A DNA stretch of 5,565 nt from G039029935 sp039029935 (GCA_039029935.1 JBCCFC010000943.1:1-5565), one strand, 5' to 3'; positions 1 to 5,565 are shown, counted from the first letter of the stretch. The notes: generated from the sequence alone by a model not told the origin. Numbers and translations: made by a program.

Positions 1-16
1 ACACTGTCTGAGACAC

Positions 17-22
17 AGGTGG
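17..22 (+). promoter_or_regulatory. Possible ribosome binding site for an internal rpoD start
   Basis: AGGTGG lies 5 bases before GTG at 28 and 8 bases before GTG at 31, both in the rpoD frame. It overlaps the GTG at 19, so if it is the true site the protein is 3 or 4 residues shorter than the longest reading. The layout resembles the site before the Uma2-like gene, GAGGTGAT followed by TTGAT and the start codon. Because upstream sequence is cut off by the window edge, a start further upstream cannot be excluded. Confidence 0.35.
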
Positions 23-1356
23 TTGATGTGGTGATTTCTAATGAAACCAGTGGAAGTGGCCTTCTATTATCGAATAATGGGGCTGCTGGACATATTGAAA
101 CTGAACATACAGAGGATGAGACAGAATTAACTGACTCTACAGGTACAGAACTTGTGGATTTGTTAGAGGGAGAATTATTAGAAGGAGAAGAGTCTGCACC
201 GGTTTTAACACCAGAAGCGGCATTGGAGCATTTGTTAACACTAGGACGTACACAGGGATATGTCACCTATGATGATGTTTTGCAGGTGATGCCAGATGCT
301 GAAAATAATATCGATCAGCTTGAGGATTTGTTTACTGCATTATTTGAACAAGGAATTGAAGTTGGGTCTGTACGAGAAACTGAAAGCGAGAAAACAACTG
401 AAAATAACGCTGAAACACCCGATGAAGAGACGTTTGATCTGAGTCAGATTGAAATTGACGATTCGATTAGTCTATATCTTAAAGAAATTGGACGTGTGCC
501 ACTCTTAACGGCAGAAGAAGAAGTTGCCCTGGCAAAACGGATGGAGCGTGGTCGTGATTCACGGTTGAAGTTGCGTGAAGAGATCGTCACTGATGACGAT
601 GAGCGTGATCTGTTGCAGTGGTATATCCGTGATGGACAGGCGGGACAGGAACATCTCATCAAAGCCAACAGCCGTTTGGTGGTCAGCGTTGCCAAAAAAT
701 ATGTCGGTCGCGGAGTCCCTTTCTTGGATTTGATTCAAGAAGGCAACATTGGCCTCATTCGTGCCGTCAAAAAATTTGACTATCGCAGAGGATACAAGTT
801 TAGCACCTATGCCACGTGGTGGATTCGCCAAGCGGTGACACGTGCCATAGCGGACCAAGGTAGAACGATCCGTGTGCCTGTCCATATGTATGAGCAGATC
901 AATCGTCTCACGAGGACCAGCCGCCAACTGGTACAAGAGTTAGGGCGTGACCCCACAACCGAGGAAATCGCGGATGAACTGGGTGTGACACCACGCAAAG
1001 TTGAACACATCATGCGTGTCAGCCAACGCCCATTGAGCCTTGAAATGCCTGTTGGTGAGGAAGAAGATAGCTATCTGGGTGATTTCATTGAGGATGAGGA
1101 CGCTGACAGTCCAAGCGAAGCTGCTGGTCAACAGTTGCTCCGTGAAGTCATTGATGAGATTTTCCAGAGCTTGACGCCGCGTGAAGTACGCATCTTGCAG
1201 TTGCGTTTTGGTTTGGTCGATGGCTATTGCTATACGCTGGAAGAGGTTGGCAAAAAGTTTGGCGTCACTAGGGAACGTATCCGCCAAATTGAGGCACAGG
1301 CACTCAGCCGCCTGCGCCACCCAAGCCGTAGTCGTAAACTACGCGATTATCTGTAA
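19..1356 (+). CDS. rpoD: Primary (housekeeping) RNA polymerase sigma factor, sigma-70 family
   Basis: Primary sigma factor that directs RNA polymerase core to -10/-35 promoters. Residue numbers are from the GTG at 19. An acidic, low-complexity leader (about 25-60) precedes a region 1.1-like helical domain (about 64-115). Region 1.2 is at 148-180 (SLYLKEIGRVPLLTAEEE) and region 2 at 213-290, with the -10 recognition helix YATWWIRQAVTRAIADQGR containing W267, W268, Q271 and T274. Region 3 covers about 291-365, including the 3.2 finger with MPVGEEED. Region 4 ends in the helix-turn-helix GVTRERIRQIEAQAL, where R418, E419, R422 and Q423 match the -35-contacting residues of E. coli RpoD, and in HPSRSRKLRDYL. 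Regions 1.1 and 3 plus full region 4 point to a group 1 factor rather than an alternative sigma. The start is uncertain: the frame stays open to base 1, so the gene may begin upstream. GTG at 28 or 31 is equally possible, being better spaced from AGGTGG at 17-22. It ends in its own terminator. Confidence 0.95.
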   Translation: MVDVVISNETSGSGLLLSNNGAAGHIETEHTEDETELTDSTGTELVDLLEGELLEGEESAPVLTPEAALEHLLTLGRTQGYVTYDDVLQVMPDAENNIDQLEDLFTALFEQGIEVGSVRETESEKTTENNAETPDEETFDLSQIEIDDSISLYLKEIGRVPLLTAEEEVALAKRMERGRDSRLKLREEIVTDDDERDLLQWYIRDGQAGQEHLIKANSRLVVSVAKKYVGRGVPFLDLIQEGNIGLIRAVKKFDYRRGYKFSTYATWWIRQAVTRAIADQGRTIRVPVHMYEQINRLTRTSRQLVQELGRDPTTEEIADELGVTPRKVEHIMRVSQRPLSLEMPVGEEEDSYLGDFIEDEDADSPSEAAGQQLLREVIDEIFQSLTPREVRILQLRFGLVDGYCYTLEEVGKKFGVTRERIRQIEAQALSRLRHPSRSRKLRDYL

Positions 1357-1384
1357 AGAGTATCGTTTTGTGAAACGTGAATAG

Positions 1385-1400
1385 GGTTTCACGATAAACA
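1385..1400. other. Degenerate parS-like site
   Basis: GGTTTCACGATAAACA matches the parS consensus TGTTTCACGTGAAACA at 13 of 16 positions, differing at positions 1, 10 and 11. The left half keeps GTTTCAC intact. It lies in the rpoD to Uma2-like gap, 2.7 kb from a perfect parS at 4064-4079. A further GTGAAAC half-site sits at 1370-1376 in inverted order, so the two can also pair as a 7-bp stem with a 9-base loop. It may be a weak secondary ParB site, a decayed parS, or chance. Confidence 0.35.
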
Positions 1401-1426
1401 TATCTATAAGTTAAAACCAGTAAGTG

Positions 1427-1463
1427 AAAAGCAGTGGCATCATTGATGTCGCTGCTTTTGTTT
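1427..1463 (+). terminator. Intrinsic terminator of rpoD
   Basis: A 15-base arm (1427-1441, AAAAGCAGTGGCATC) pairs along its whole length, with two G-T wobbles, to 1445-1459 (GATGTCGCTGCTTTT) across a 3-base ATT loop. The downstream arm runs into the T-rich stretch TTTTGTTT (1456-1463). This is the expected shape of a Rho-independent terminator 70 bases after the rpoD stop. It suggests the Uma2-like gene is mostly transcribed separately from rpoD, or by readthrough. The A-tract on the upstream side gives it some bidirectional character. Confidence 0.8.
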
Positions 1464-1471
1464 ATATTTGT

Positions 1472-1479
1472 GAGGTGAT
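1472..1479 (+). promoter_or_regulatory. Strong ribosome binding site of the Uma2-like gene
   Basis: GAGGTGAT is a full 8-base complement to the 3' end of bacterial 16S rRNA (anti-Shine-Dalgarno ATCACCTC). It is separated by 5 bases from the ATG at 1485, which fixes that start. It contrasts with the next gene, queG, where no such site is visible. Confidence 0.85.
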
Positions 1480-1484
1480 TTGAT

Positions 1485-2720
1485 ATGGCAACAGATGTAC
1501 TTGTATCACCAACAATCGCCACCCCACCATTGATTAACGAGTTTGTTTCACAACGCAATGACCAAAAGCCATTGTATTTTTACCAGCACCCTGCAAAGTC
1601 ATCGAATGGCAAGCATCCTGAGATTGATGACTTACCATCTTTGATTGGTCCACACGACCGATGGCCGCGCACAATTGACGATGCGTATCACCGCTGGAAA
1701 GGCGTTTATACAGAAGAAAATGCCTCCACGATTCTCGCACACGAGCCTATTGAACTTCACAATGGTTGGCTAGTTTGGCGGCTAGACCAAATGAGTAACA
1801 ATCATTGGCCGAAGAATATTATTGAGGCATACGAGCGGTCTCGTGGACCGTATACAATTGAAAACATTGAAATAATTATTGATCAAGAATCTATTGAACT
1901 GTTCAATGGATGGTTAGTGTGGAAGAAGATGACAAACCCAATTGAACGTGGTATCGTTGCCAATGTACACGATGTGATACGTCCATTTGCCCACAAAATT
2001 GGCTATGGAAAAGTCTATCATGATAATACAGAATTCGTGATGAACGATGGCTCTACATTGATCCCAGATTTATGTTTGATTTCATGGGTCCGATGGCGAA
2101 AACAAATTCAACATGTTGGCCGCAATCAGCGACCGACTTTTATGGGTGGGCCTGAATTGGTGGTTGAGGCTCGCTCACCATCTAATACGCGCAAAGAGGA
2201 TCGTGAAAAACGAGAGAAATATTTCGCTAATAATGTGAAATTTGTCTGGGATGTGGATGAAGTACGCCGGAAGATTTGGGTTTATCAGGCATCTGCCCCA
2301 AACGCTCCTATTGAATATGGTATAGGTGATGAGATTACATGTGAATTATTACCGGGTTGGCGACGAAAAGTGGCAGATATTTTTGCAAAAGATGAGATTC
2401 CGCTTGAAGCGATTGCTGGCGAAATCATGGAAGAATCTCGCGAAGAGGGCATTGCCATCGGCGAAGAACGCGGCATTGCCATCGGCGAAGAACGCGGCAT
2501 TGCCATTGGCGAGGAACGCGGCATTGCCATTGGCGAGGAACGCGGCATCCGTCAAAATATCCTAGACATGTTACCAATGTTTGCACAGGTTCGTTTTGGT
2601 CAGGCATTATCAAGCAATGACCTACAACGTCTTCAAACGCTTGATTTGGCTACATTGCAAACATTGCAAGCAACGGTGGCAACAACAGCAACAGTAGATG
2701 ATTGGTTATCCCAAATATAG
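1485..2720 (+). CDS. Uma2-family (DUF820, PD-(D/E)XK nuclease fold) protein with duplicated N-terminal module and DUF4351-like tail
   Basis: Putative nuclease of the Uma2/DUF820 family (COG4636), whose cellular role is not established. The 411 residues read in order: an unassigned leader (1-56); two tandem copies of a 48-residue module (57-104, 105-152) each ending in IEL.NGWLVW, the second flowing into the fold at the usual position of the family's ELIDGEL strand; and the nuclease core (about 153-300). The core shows the PD motif IPDLCLIS (D195), the acidic strand ELVVEARSPSN (E224, E228), the helix EKREKYF with K242 and K245, and the closing strand VKFVWDVDEVRRKIWVY. A charged linker contains four perfect GIAIGEER repeats (322-353). 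The C-terminal ending, VRFGQALSSNDLQRLQTLD onwards to DDWL (about 366-409), resembles DUF4351, a tail found on Rpn/PD-(D/E)XK proteins. The usual Uma2 length is nearer 190-250. The start is fixed by a strong Shine-Dalgarno, and queG follows 2 bases after the stop. Family call firm; activity and target unknown. Confidence 0.85.
   Translation: MATDVLVSPTIATPPLINEFVSQRNDQKPLYFYQHPAKSSNGKHPEIDDLPSLIGPHDRWPRTIDDAYHRWKGVYTEENASTILAHEPIELHNGWLVWRLDQMSNNHWPKNIIEAYERSRGPYTIENIEIIIDQESIELFNGWLVWKKMTNPIERGIVANVHDVIRPFAHKIGYGKVYHDNTEFVMNDGSTLIPDLCLISWVRWRKQIQHVGRNQRPTFMGGPELVVEARSPSNTRKEDREKREKYFANNVKFVWDVDEVRRKIWVYQASAPNAPIEYGIGDEITCELLPGWRRKVADIFAKDEIPLEAIAGEIMEESREEGIAIGEERGIAIGEERGIAIGEERGIAIGEERGIRQNILDMLPMFAQVRFGQALSSNDLQRLQTLDLATLQTLQATVATTATVDDWLSQI
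1653..1940 (+). repeat. Tandem duplication of a 144-bp (48-residue) module within the Uma2-like gene
   Basis: Bases 1653-1796 and 1797-1940 encode residues 57-104 and 105-152, which align without a gap at 22 of 48 identical positions. Shared landmarks are WP..I..AY, G.YT.EN and IEL.NGWLVW. The copies are abutting and exactly in frame. Their DNA has diverged well beyond silent changes, so the duplication is old. The second copy occupies the normal entry strand of the Uma2 fold, so the first is an added module. Confidence 0.85.
2448..2543 (+). repeat. Four 24-bp tandem repeats encoding GIAIGEER
   Basis: Units run 2448-2471, 2472-2495, 2496-2519 and 2520-2543, all in frame. Units 1 and 2 are identical to each other, as are units 3 and 4. 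The two pairs differ only at two third-codon positions (ATC/ATT and GAA/GAG). A fifth partial copy, GGCATCCG, follows. The pattern fits recent slippage or unequal exchange and would change length in 8-residue steps without breaking the frame. The encoded linker is charged and probably helical. Confidence 0.95.
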
Positions 2721-2722
2721 TT

Positions 2723-4054
2723 ATGACCATCTCGCTTGCCCAACGTATAAAACAAGAAGCATTTTATCTAGGATTTGATCTCTGTCGCATTGTTTCGCTG
2801 GATGTTAAATCTGACATGCCCGTGAGAGCCCCCCATACAGACTTCTTCGAGCGTTGGATTGACCAAGGGCGTGCTGGGGAGATGACTTATCTGGCACGAA
2901 ACCAAGAGAAGCGTCGTCACCCGGCCTTATTGGTTGACTCAGCTGAATATAGCGAGTTCTCCACCATGATTGTCCTCGCTGTCAATCATTATCAGTTTGA
3001 GCTACCCACAGAATATAAGAACGACCCTAGCCGGGGAATTATTGCCTCTTATGCATGGGGCAATGACTACCATGAAATCATCCGCCCGCTGCTCTATGAA
3101 CTCGACCACTTCATCCGGCAAATCAGCGGACGAACCACCAACGGCAAGTGCTTGGTTGACACAGGCCCTGTATTAGAACGTGACTGGGCGCAGGTTGCTG
3201 GCATTGGCTTCACTGGAAAAAATTGCTGTACGATTCATCCACAATTGGGCAGTTGGCTGTTGTTGGCGACCATATTGATTCCTGAAAAGGTTGAACCCGA
3301 CCCACCAGTAGAGACAACCAATCATCGTATGGTGACACCAGACGATGTTCTGGCCGGGCTACCAAGCAAAACAAACTATGTGACTTCGCAAATTCCAAAT
3401 TCACAAGCCGACAATTTAGCCACACAAACAGGAACCTGTGGTAGCTGTACACGTTGTATCGACCAATGCCCGGCGGATGCCTTTGTTGGCCCTTATCATT
3501 TGGATCCACTGCGCTGTATTTCCTATTGGACGATTGAGGCCAAAGGCGTTATTCCACGAGAATTACGTTCAGCCTTTGGCAATCGCATTTTTGGTTGTGA
3601 TATCTGTCAGGAAGTTTGCCCTTGGAATACAAAGTTAGCACATATGAAGTTGGGACCCAGGACAATCTTAGACGGGCTACAAGCGCAGGCTGACCGAGTT
3701 GCTATTCCACTATTAGAAGGGTTTGCCAAAGAGACACCCTATTGGATCGAGCAACTCGCTTTTAGCCAACGGTTTCGACGCTCACCGATTAAACGCGCCA
3801 AACGACATGGCATGTTGCGCAATGTCTGCGTAGCGTTGGGAAACTGGGCAGATGTTTCCGCCATTGATTCGCTCACTATTGCGCTGCGAGATACGCAACC
3901 TATCGTTCGTGGTCATGCAGCATGGGCATTGGGGCAAGTTTTACGCAAACATCAATATTATGCAGTGAAAACTATTTTAGAGAATCAGTTATTAGTAGAA
4001 AACGATGAATGGGTTAGAGAGGAAATAGCCATCGCTTTGGGGACACAGAAATAA
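2723..4054 (+). CDS. queG: Epoxyqueuosine reductase QueG
   Basis: Cobalamin- and iron-sulfur-dependent cytoplasmic enzyme that reduces epoxyqueuosine to queuosine, the last step of making this wobble-position modification in GUN-anticodon tRNAs. The 443 residues show the N-terminal DUF1730 region with SYAWGNDYHEII (about 109-120); VDTGPVLER carrying the conserved catalytic-site Asp (D146); and GIGFTGKN.C.IHPQLGSW. Two 4Fe-4S clusters follow: CGSCTRCIDQCP (C239, C242, C245, C249) and C265 in RCISYWTIE plus CDICQEVCPWN (C292, C295, C299). After RSPIKRAKRHGMLRN comes a HEAT-repeat tail (about 373-440) used for tRNA recognition. All eight cluster cysteines are present. It is longer than most family members, largely through an extra 40-odd residues before the first cluster (about 193-236). 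ATG at 2723 is preferred over the in-frame TTG at 2702, because only the former matches family N-termini. It sits 2 bases after the Uma2-like stop with no clear Shine-Dalgarno, suggesting translational coupling. The stop lies inside the parS palindrome. Confidence 0.95.
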   Translation: MTISLAQRIKQEAFYLGFDLCRIVSLDVKSDMPVRAPHTDFFERWIDQGRAGEMTYLARNQEKRRHPALLVDSAEYSEFSTMIVLAVNHYQFELPTEYKNDPSRGIIASYAWGNDYHEIIRPLLYELDHFIRQISGRTTNGKCLVDTGPVLERDWAQVAGIGFTGKNCCTIHPQLGSWLLLATILIPEKVEPDPPVETTNHRMVTPDDVLAGLPSKTNYVTSQIPNSQADNLATQTGTCGSCTRCIDQCPADAFVGPYHLDPLRCISYWTIEAKGVIPRELRSAFGNRIFGCDICQEVCPWNTKLAHMKLGPRTILDGLQAQADRVAIPLLEGFAKETPYWIEQLAFSQRFRRSPIKRAKRHGMLRNVCVALGNWADVSAIDSLTIALRDTQPIVRGHAAWALGQVLRKHQYYAVKTILENQLLVENDEWVREEIAIALGTQK

Positions 4055-4096
4055 AAAGGGGAATGTTTCACGTGAAACATTCCCCTTTTTATTTCT
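4047..4096. terminator. Perfect 50-bp palindrome acting as bidirectional terminator between queG and the aldolase gene
   Basis: Arms of 25 bases (4047-4071 and 4072-4096) are exact reverse complements with no spacer. In RNA this folds as about 23 base pairs capped by ACGU. The four-G/four-C block (4058-4061, 4082-4085) is followed on each strand by TTTTTATTT, the classic intrinsic-terminator layout, and being palindromic it works equally for both convergent genes. It overlaps the last two codons and the stop codon (4052-4054) of queG and starts 18 bases past the aldolase stop. Its core is a parS site. Confidence 0.9.
4064..4079. other. parS: Chromosomal parS site (ParB-binding centromere)
   Basis: TGTTTCACGTGAAACA is an exact 16/16 match to the widely conserved bacterial parS consensus, as in B. 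subtilis TGTTNCACGTGAAACA. ParB dimers bind here through their helix-turn-helix, load as CTP-dependent clamps, spread to neighbouring DNA and, with ParA and SMC, drive chromosome segregation. Such sites usually lie close to oriC, so the window is probably origin-proximal. The site is centred at 4071/4072, exactly at the dyad of the terminator palindrome. A chance exact match in a window this size would be about one in a million, although the site could be kept partly by the hairpin requirement. No parA or parB gene is in the window. Confidence 0.85.
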
Positions 4097-4114
4097 ATAT
4101 TCGATTAGAGACAG

Positions 4115-5533
4115 TTAGTCGGCCAACCCCATATCATCACCAACTCCTCTATCATTACCAGGCATTGATTTGTGAACCTCAACAACAGTCACGATGTCAT
4201 CGACAAGCTCACGTGTGCCGGAGACACCCAAGTTATCATAGTAAAAAGTGAATTCTTGCTCTAGCCCGTCGTAGATAGCGTCGCTCACATCTTTATTCTG
4301 AGCCAAATTCCAGAGTTCTGGCTTGAATGGACCCATTGCCTTTTTGCGGGTGCGCAGTTGGAATTGAATATCCGTGTAGCCCTCTTTGCGCTCATCGCTG
4401 TGATTGGCATCAAGATAGGCATTGATCTGCGATTTGATTTCATCAGGGAAATTGGGATGGTTCAGATAGGCATTGGTGAAGCCTGTTGCCAAGTGAATCT
4501 CCAGTGTACCGACTTCTGGGAACTTGGTGAACATGTCTCGTGGCAATGTGCTGGCTCCATGTTGTACAGCACCACCAGCCTTGTAATGATGAGCACGTTT
4601 ACTGAGCTGTTCCAGGACATCAAAGTCAACAGCGGCATCTGCAACAGAGCCATCCGCAAGAATGACACCACCATGTGATGTACCTGTTTGGACGCTCACT
4701 TTGCTCAAGCTGGCATAATCACCACGTTTGGCTAACTCTTCTTGATAGTTGGACATGTAGGCATCCAACTCTTCAACCGTAGAGTTCTTCTCACCAACCT
4801 CACCAATCTCACCACCCAAGCTGATGGTGACGCCTTCTGGCTCTAGTGAGCGCACATACTCGGTGAGTTCTGCCGAGCGCATAAAGTTGTGATATTGCTG
4901 GTCGGCTAAATCGTCATGACTCAGGTCCACCAAGGTGCTGGTATCAATATCAATATTCCAGTAACCAGCCGGGATAGCCTCGGCAATCAAATCTTTGACA
5001 TCTTGAATGGCCCCTTCTGGGTCACTGTTAAATTTAGAATGTTGCACTTGGATGTGATCGCCCTGAATAAAGAGTGGTGAGTAAAAACCCTCTTTGATGG
5101 CGGCGGCAATAATCGATGTACCAAATTCTCCTGGACGTTGATGTGTGTACATCATTTCACTACGGGCAATTTCAAAGATTAACGCACCTGTCTGCGTTTT
5201 TTGTGCGGCGCGCAATGCCGCACGGACAGTATCATAGGTGGTCGAGCGAATATTCATTGCAGGGATCGTCTTGTTGGACCATTGGCCCTCTGCACAGGCC
5301 ACATAAAATTCATGGATGCTGGCAGGGCGTGCGCCCAATATCTGTCCGCTCTCCCAAATGAGCCACCGTGCAAAATTTTGGACTGGTTCAGTGCCAAAGA
5401 CAGCATCTCGTGCAAGCGTACCGATAAGCTCATTACGTAGCTTATCCTCATCCAACAGCTCGACTTTGCCTTGATTTAAACCAATGATACCCTTGATGCT
5501 ATCTTTGATCTCAACAATCGATTCGTGAATCAT
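4115..5533 (-). CDS. Class II (zinc-dependent) fructose-bisphosphate aldolase-like protein, long form
   Basis: Probable metal-dependent aldolase of the class II FBA/KbaY superfamily. These enzymes cleave or form ketose bisphosphates such as fructose 1,6-bisphosphate in the cytoplasm (glycolysis, gluconeogenesis). Of 472 residues, a helical leader of about 88 precedes the barrel, which opens with IPAMNIRSTTYDTVRAALRA. Catalytic landmarks are all visible: QGDHIQVQ (D159 as the catalytic acid, H160 as a zinc ligand), NIDIDTSTLVDLS (193-205), GGEIGEVGEKNS (E242), TGTSHGG (H288) and VQHGAS (H325), the latter three matching the Glu and two His metal positions. EIHLATGFTNAYL (345-357) fits the phosphate-binding strand usually seen as NIDTD or NVAT. 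About 110 residues follow the barrel. The family norm is 280-360 residues, so both ends are extended and the exact substrate is open: fructose-, tagatose- or another bisphosphate. It is transcribed towards queG and ends at the shared palindrome. The start ATG has AGGA 10 bases upstream. Confidence 0.85.
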   Translation of the reverse strand: MIHESIVEIKDSIKGIIGLNQGKVELLDEDKLRNELIGTLARDAVFGTEPVQNFARWLIWESGQILGARPASIHEFYVACAEGQWSNKTIPAMNIRSTTYDTVRAALRAAQKTQTGALIFEIARSEMMYTHQRPGEFGTSIIAAAIKEGFYSPLFIQGDHIQVQHSKFNSDPEGAIQDVKDLIAEAIPAGYWNIDIDTSTLVDLSHDDLADQQYHNFMRSAELTEYVRSLEPEGVTISLGGEIGEVGEKNSTVEELDAYMSNYQEELAKRGDYASLSKVSVQTGTSHGGVILADGSVADAAVDFDVLEQLSKRAHHYKAGGAVQHGASTLPRDMFTKFPEVGTLEIHLATGFTNAYLNHPNFPDEIKSQINAYLDANHSDERKEGYTDIQFQLRTRKKAMGPFKPELWNLAQNKDVSDAIYDGLEQEFTFYYDNLGVSGTRELVDDIVTVVEVHKSMPGNDRGVGDDMGLAD

Positions 5534-5542
5534 TTAATGATT

Positions 5543-5547
5543 ATCCT
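5543..5547 (-). promoter_or_regulatory. Ribosome binding site of the aldolase-like gene
   Basis: On the - strand AGGAT lies 10-11 bases before the ATG at 5533-5531, within an A-rich leader. The spacing is slightly long but usable and supports this start. The promoter itself would lie beyond the end of the window; the 32 bases available show only A/T-rich sequence. Confidence 0.6.
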
Positions 5548-5565
5548 TTTTAAAAGATTTTTTAA

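Noticed and set aside
559..1320. Long - strand open frames opposite rpoD (559-936 and 940-1320)
   Set aside because: They are mirror frames of a strongly conserved sigma factor, with no recognisable domain or ribosome binding site.
1463..1468. TATATT as a -10 box for the Uma2-like gene
   Set aside because: The nearest -35-like TTGATG (1443-1448) is only 14 bases away, and the transcript would begin inside the ribosome binding site. The bases are better explained as the terminator T-tract.
1544..1551. Perfect parS half-site TGTTTCAC near the start of the Uma2-like gene as an independent ParB site
   Set aside because: The other half matches only 1 of 8 positions, it lies within coding sequence, and an 8-base match is readily expected by chance at this scale.
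2448..2543. CRISPR array
   Set aside because: The 24-bp units abut with no spacers and are in-frame coding repeats.
2285..2613. Open frames through the 24-bp repeats in other frames and on the other strand, encoding repetitive peptides
   Set aside because: A tandem repeat whose length is a multiple of three stays open in several frames; only the Uma2-like frame has a family match and a start signal.
2702..2704. TTG as the queG start
   Set aside because: It would add seven residues not typical of the family; ATG at 2723 gives a normal QueG N-terminus.
4063..4251. Small + strand open frame beginning MFHVKHSPF inside the palindrome
   Set aside because: It starts within the terminator/parS and runs opposite the conserved aldolase end; no Shine-Dalgarno and no recognisable protein.
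4358..4678. 106-codon + strand frame opposite the aldolase-like gene
   Set aside because: Shadow of the conserved aldolase coding strand; no ribosome binding site or known domain.

Overview
The window carries four protein genes. Three lie on the + strand (housekeeping sigma factor, Uma2-family nuclease-like protein, epoxyqueuosine reductase) and one on the - strand (class II aldolase-like protein) faces them. No RNA gene, insertion sequence or CRISPR array is visible, and no gene-free stretch exceeds 130 bases. The DNA is moderate in G+C. An RpoD with a region 1.1-like domain and the ending HPSRSRKLRDYL, a Uma2-type protein with a DUF4351-like tail, and a long QueG together suggest Chloroflexota. 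That placement is an inference from family feel, not a search result.

Layout: rpoD (19-1356, possibly starting slightly further up or down) ends before a 128-base gap. This gap holds a degenerate parS-like 16-mer (1385-1400) and a strong hairpin terminator (1427-1463). The Uma2-like gene (1485-2720) follows with an excellent ribosome binding site. queG (2723-4054) begins 2 bases after its stop and has no visible Shine-Dalgarno of its own, so the two are probably co-transcribed and translationally coupled. The aldolase-like gene (5533-4115, - strand) converges on queG.

The most striking feature is between the convergent genes. A perfect 50-bp palindrome (4047-4096) overlaps the queG stop codon and has the shape of a bidirectional intrinsic terminator. 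Its centre is exactly TGTTTCACGTGAAACA, the consensus chromosomal parS site bound by ParB. One DNA element thus appears to serve both transcription termination and chromosome segregation, and it suggests the locus is near the replication origin.

The Uma2-like protein is also unusual. It carries a tandem duplication of a 48-residue module in front of the nuclease fold, and a second, very recent-looking array of four 8-residue repeats behind it. No functional link between the sigma factor, nuclease-like protein, QueG and aldolase is evident beyond the shared transcript of the middle pair.
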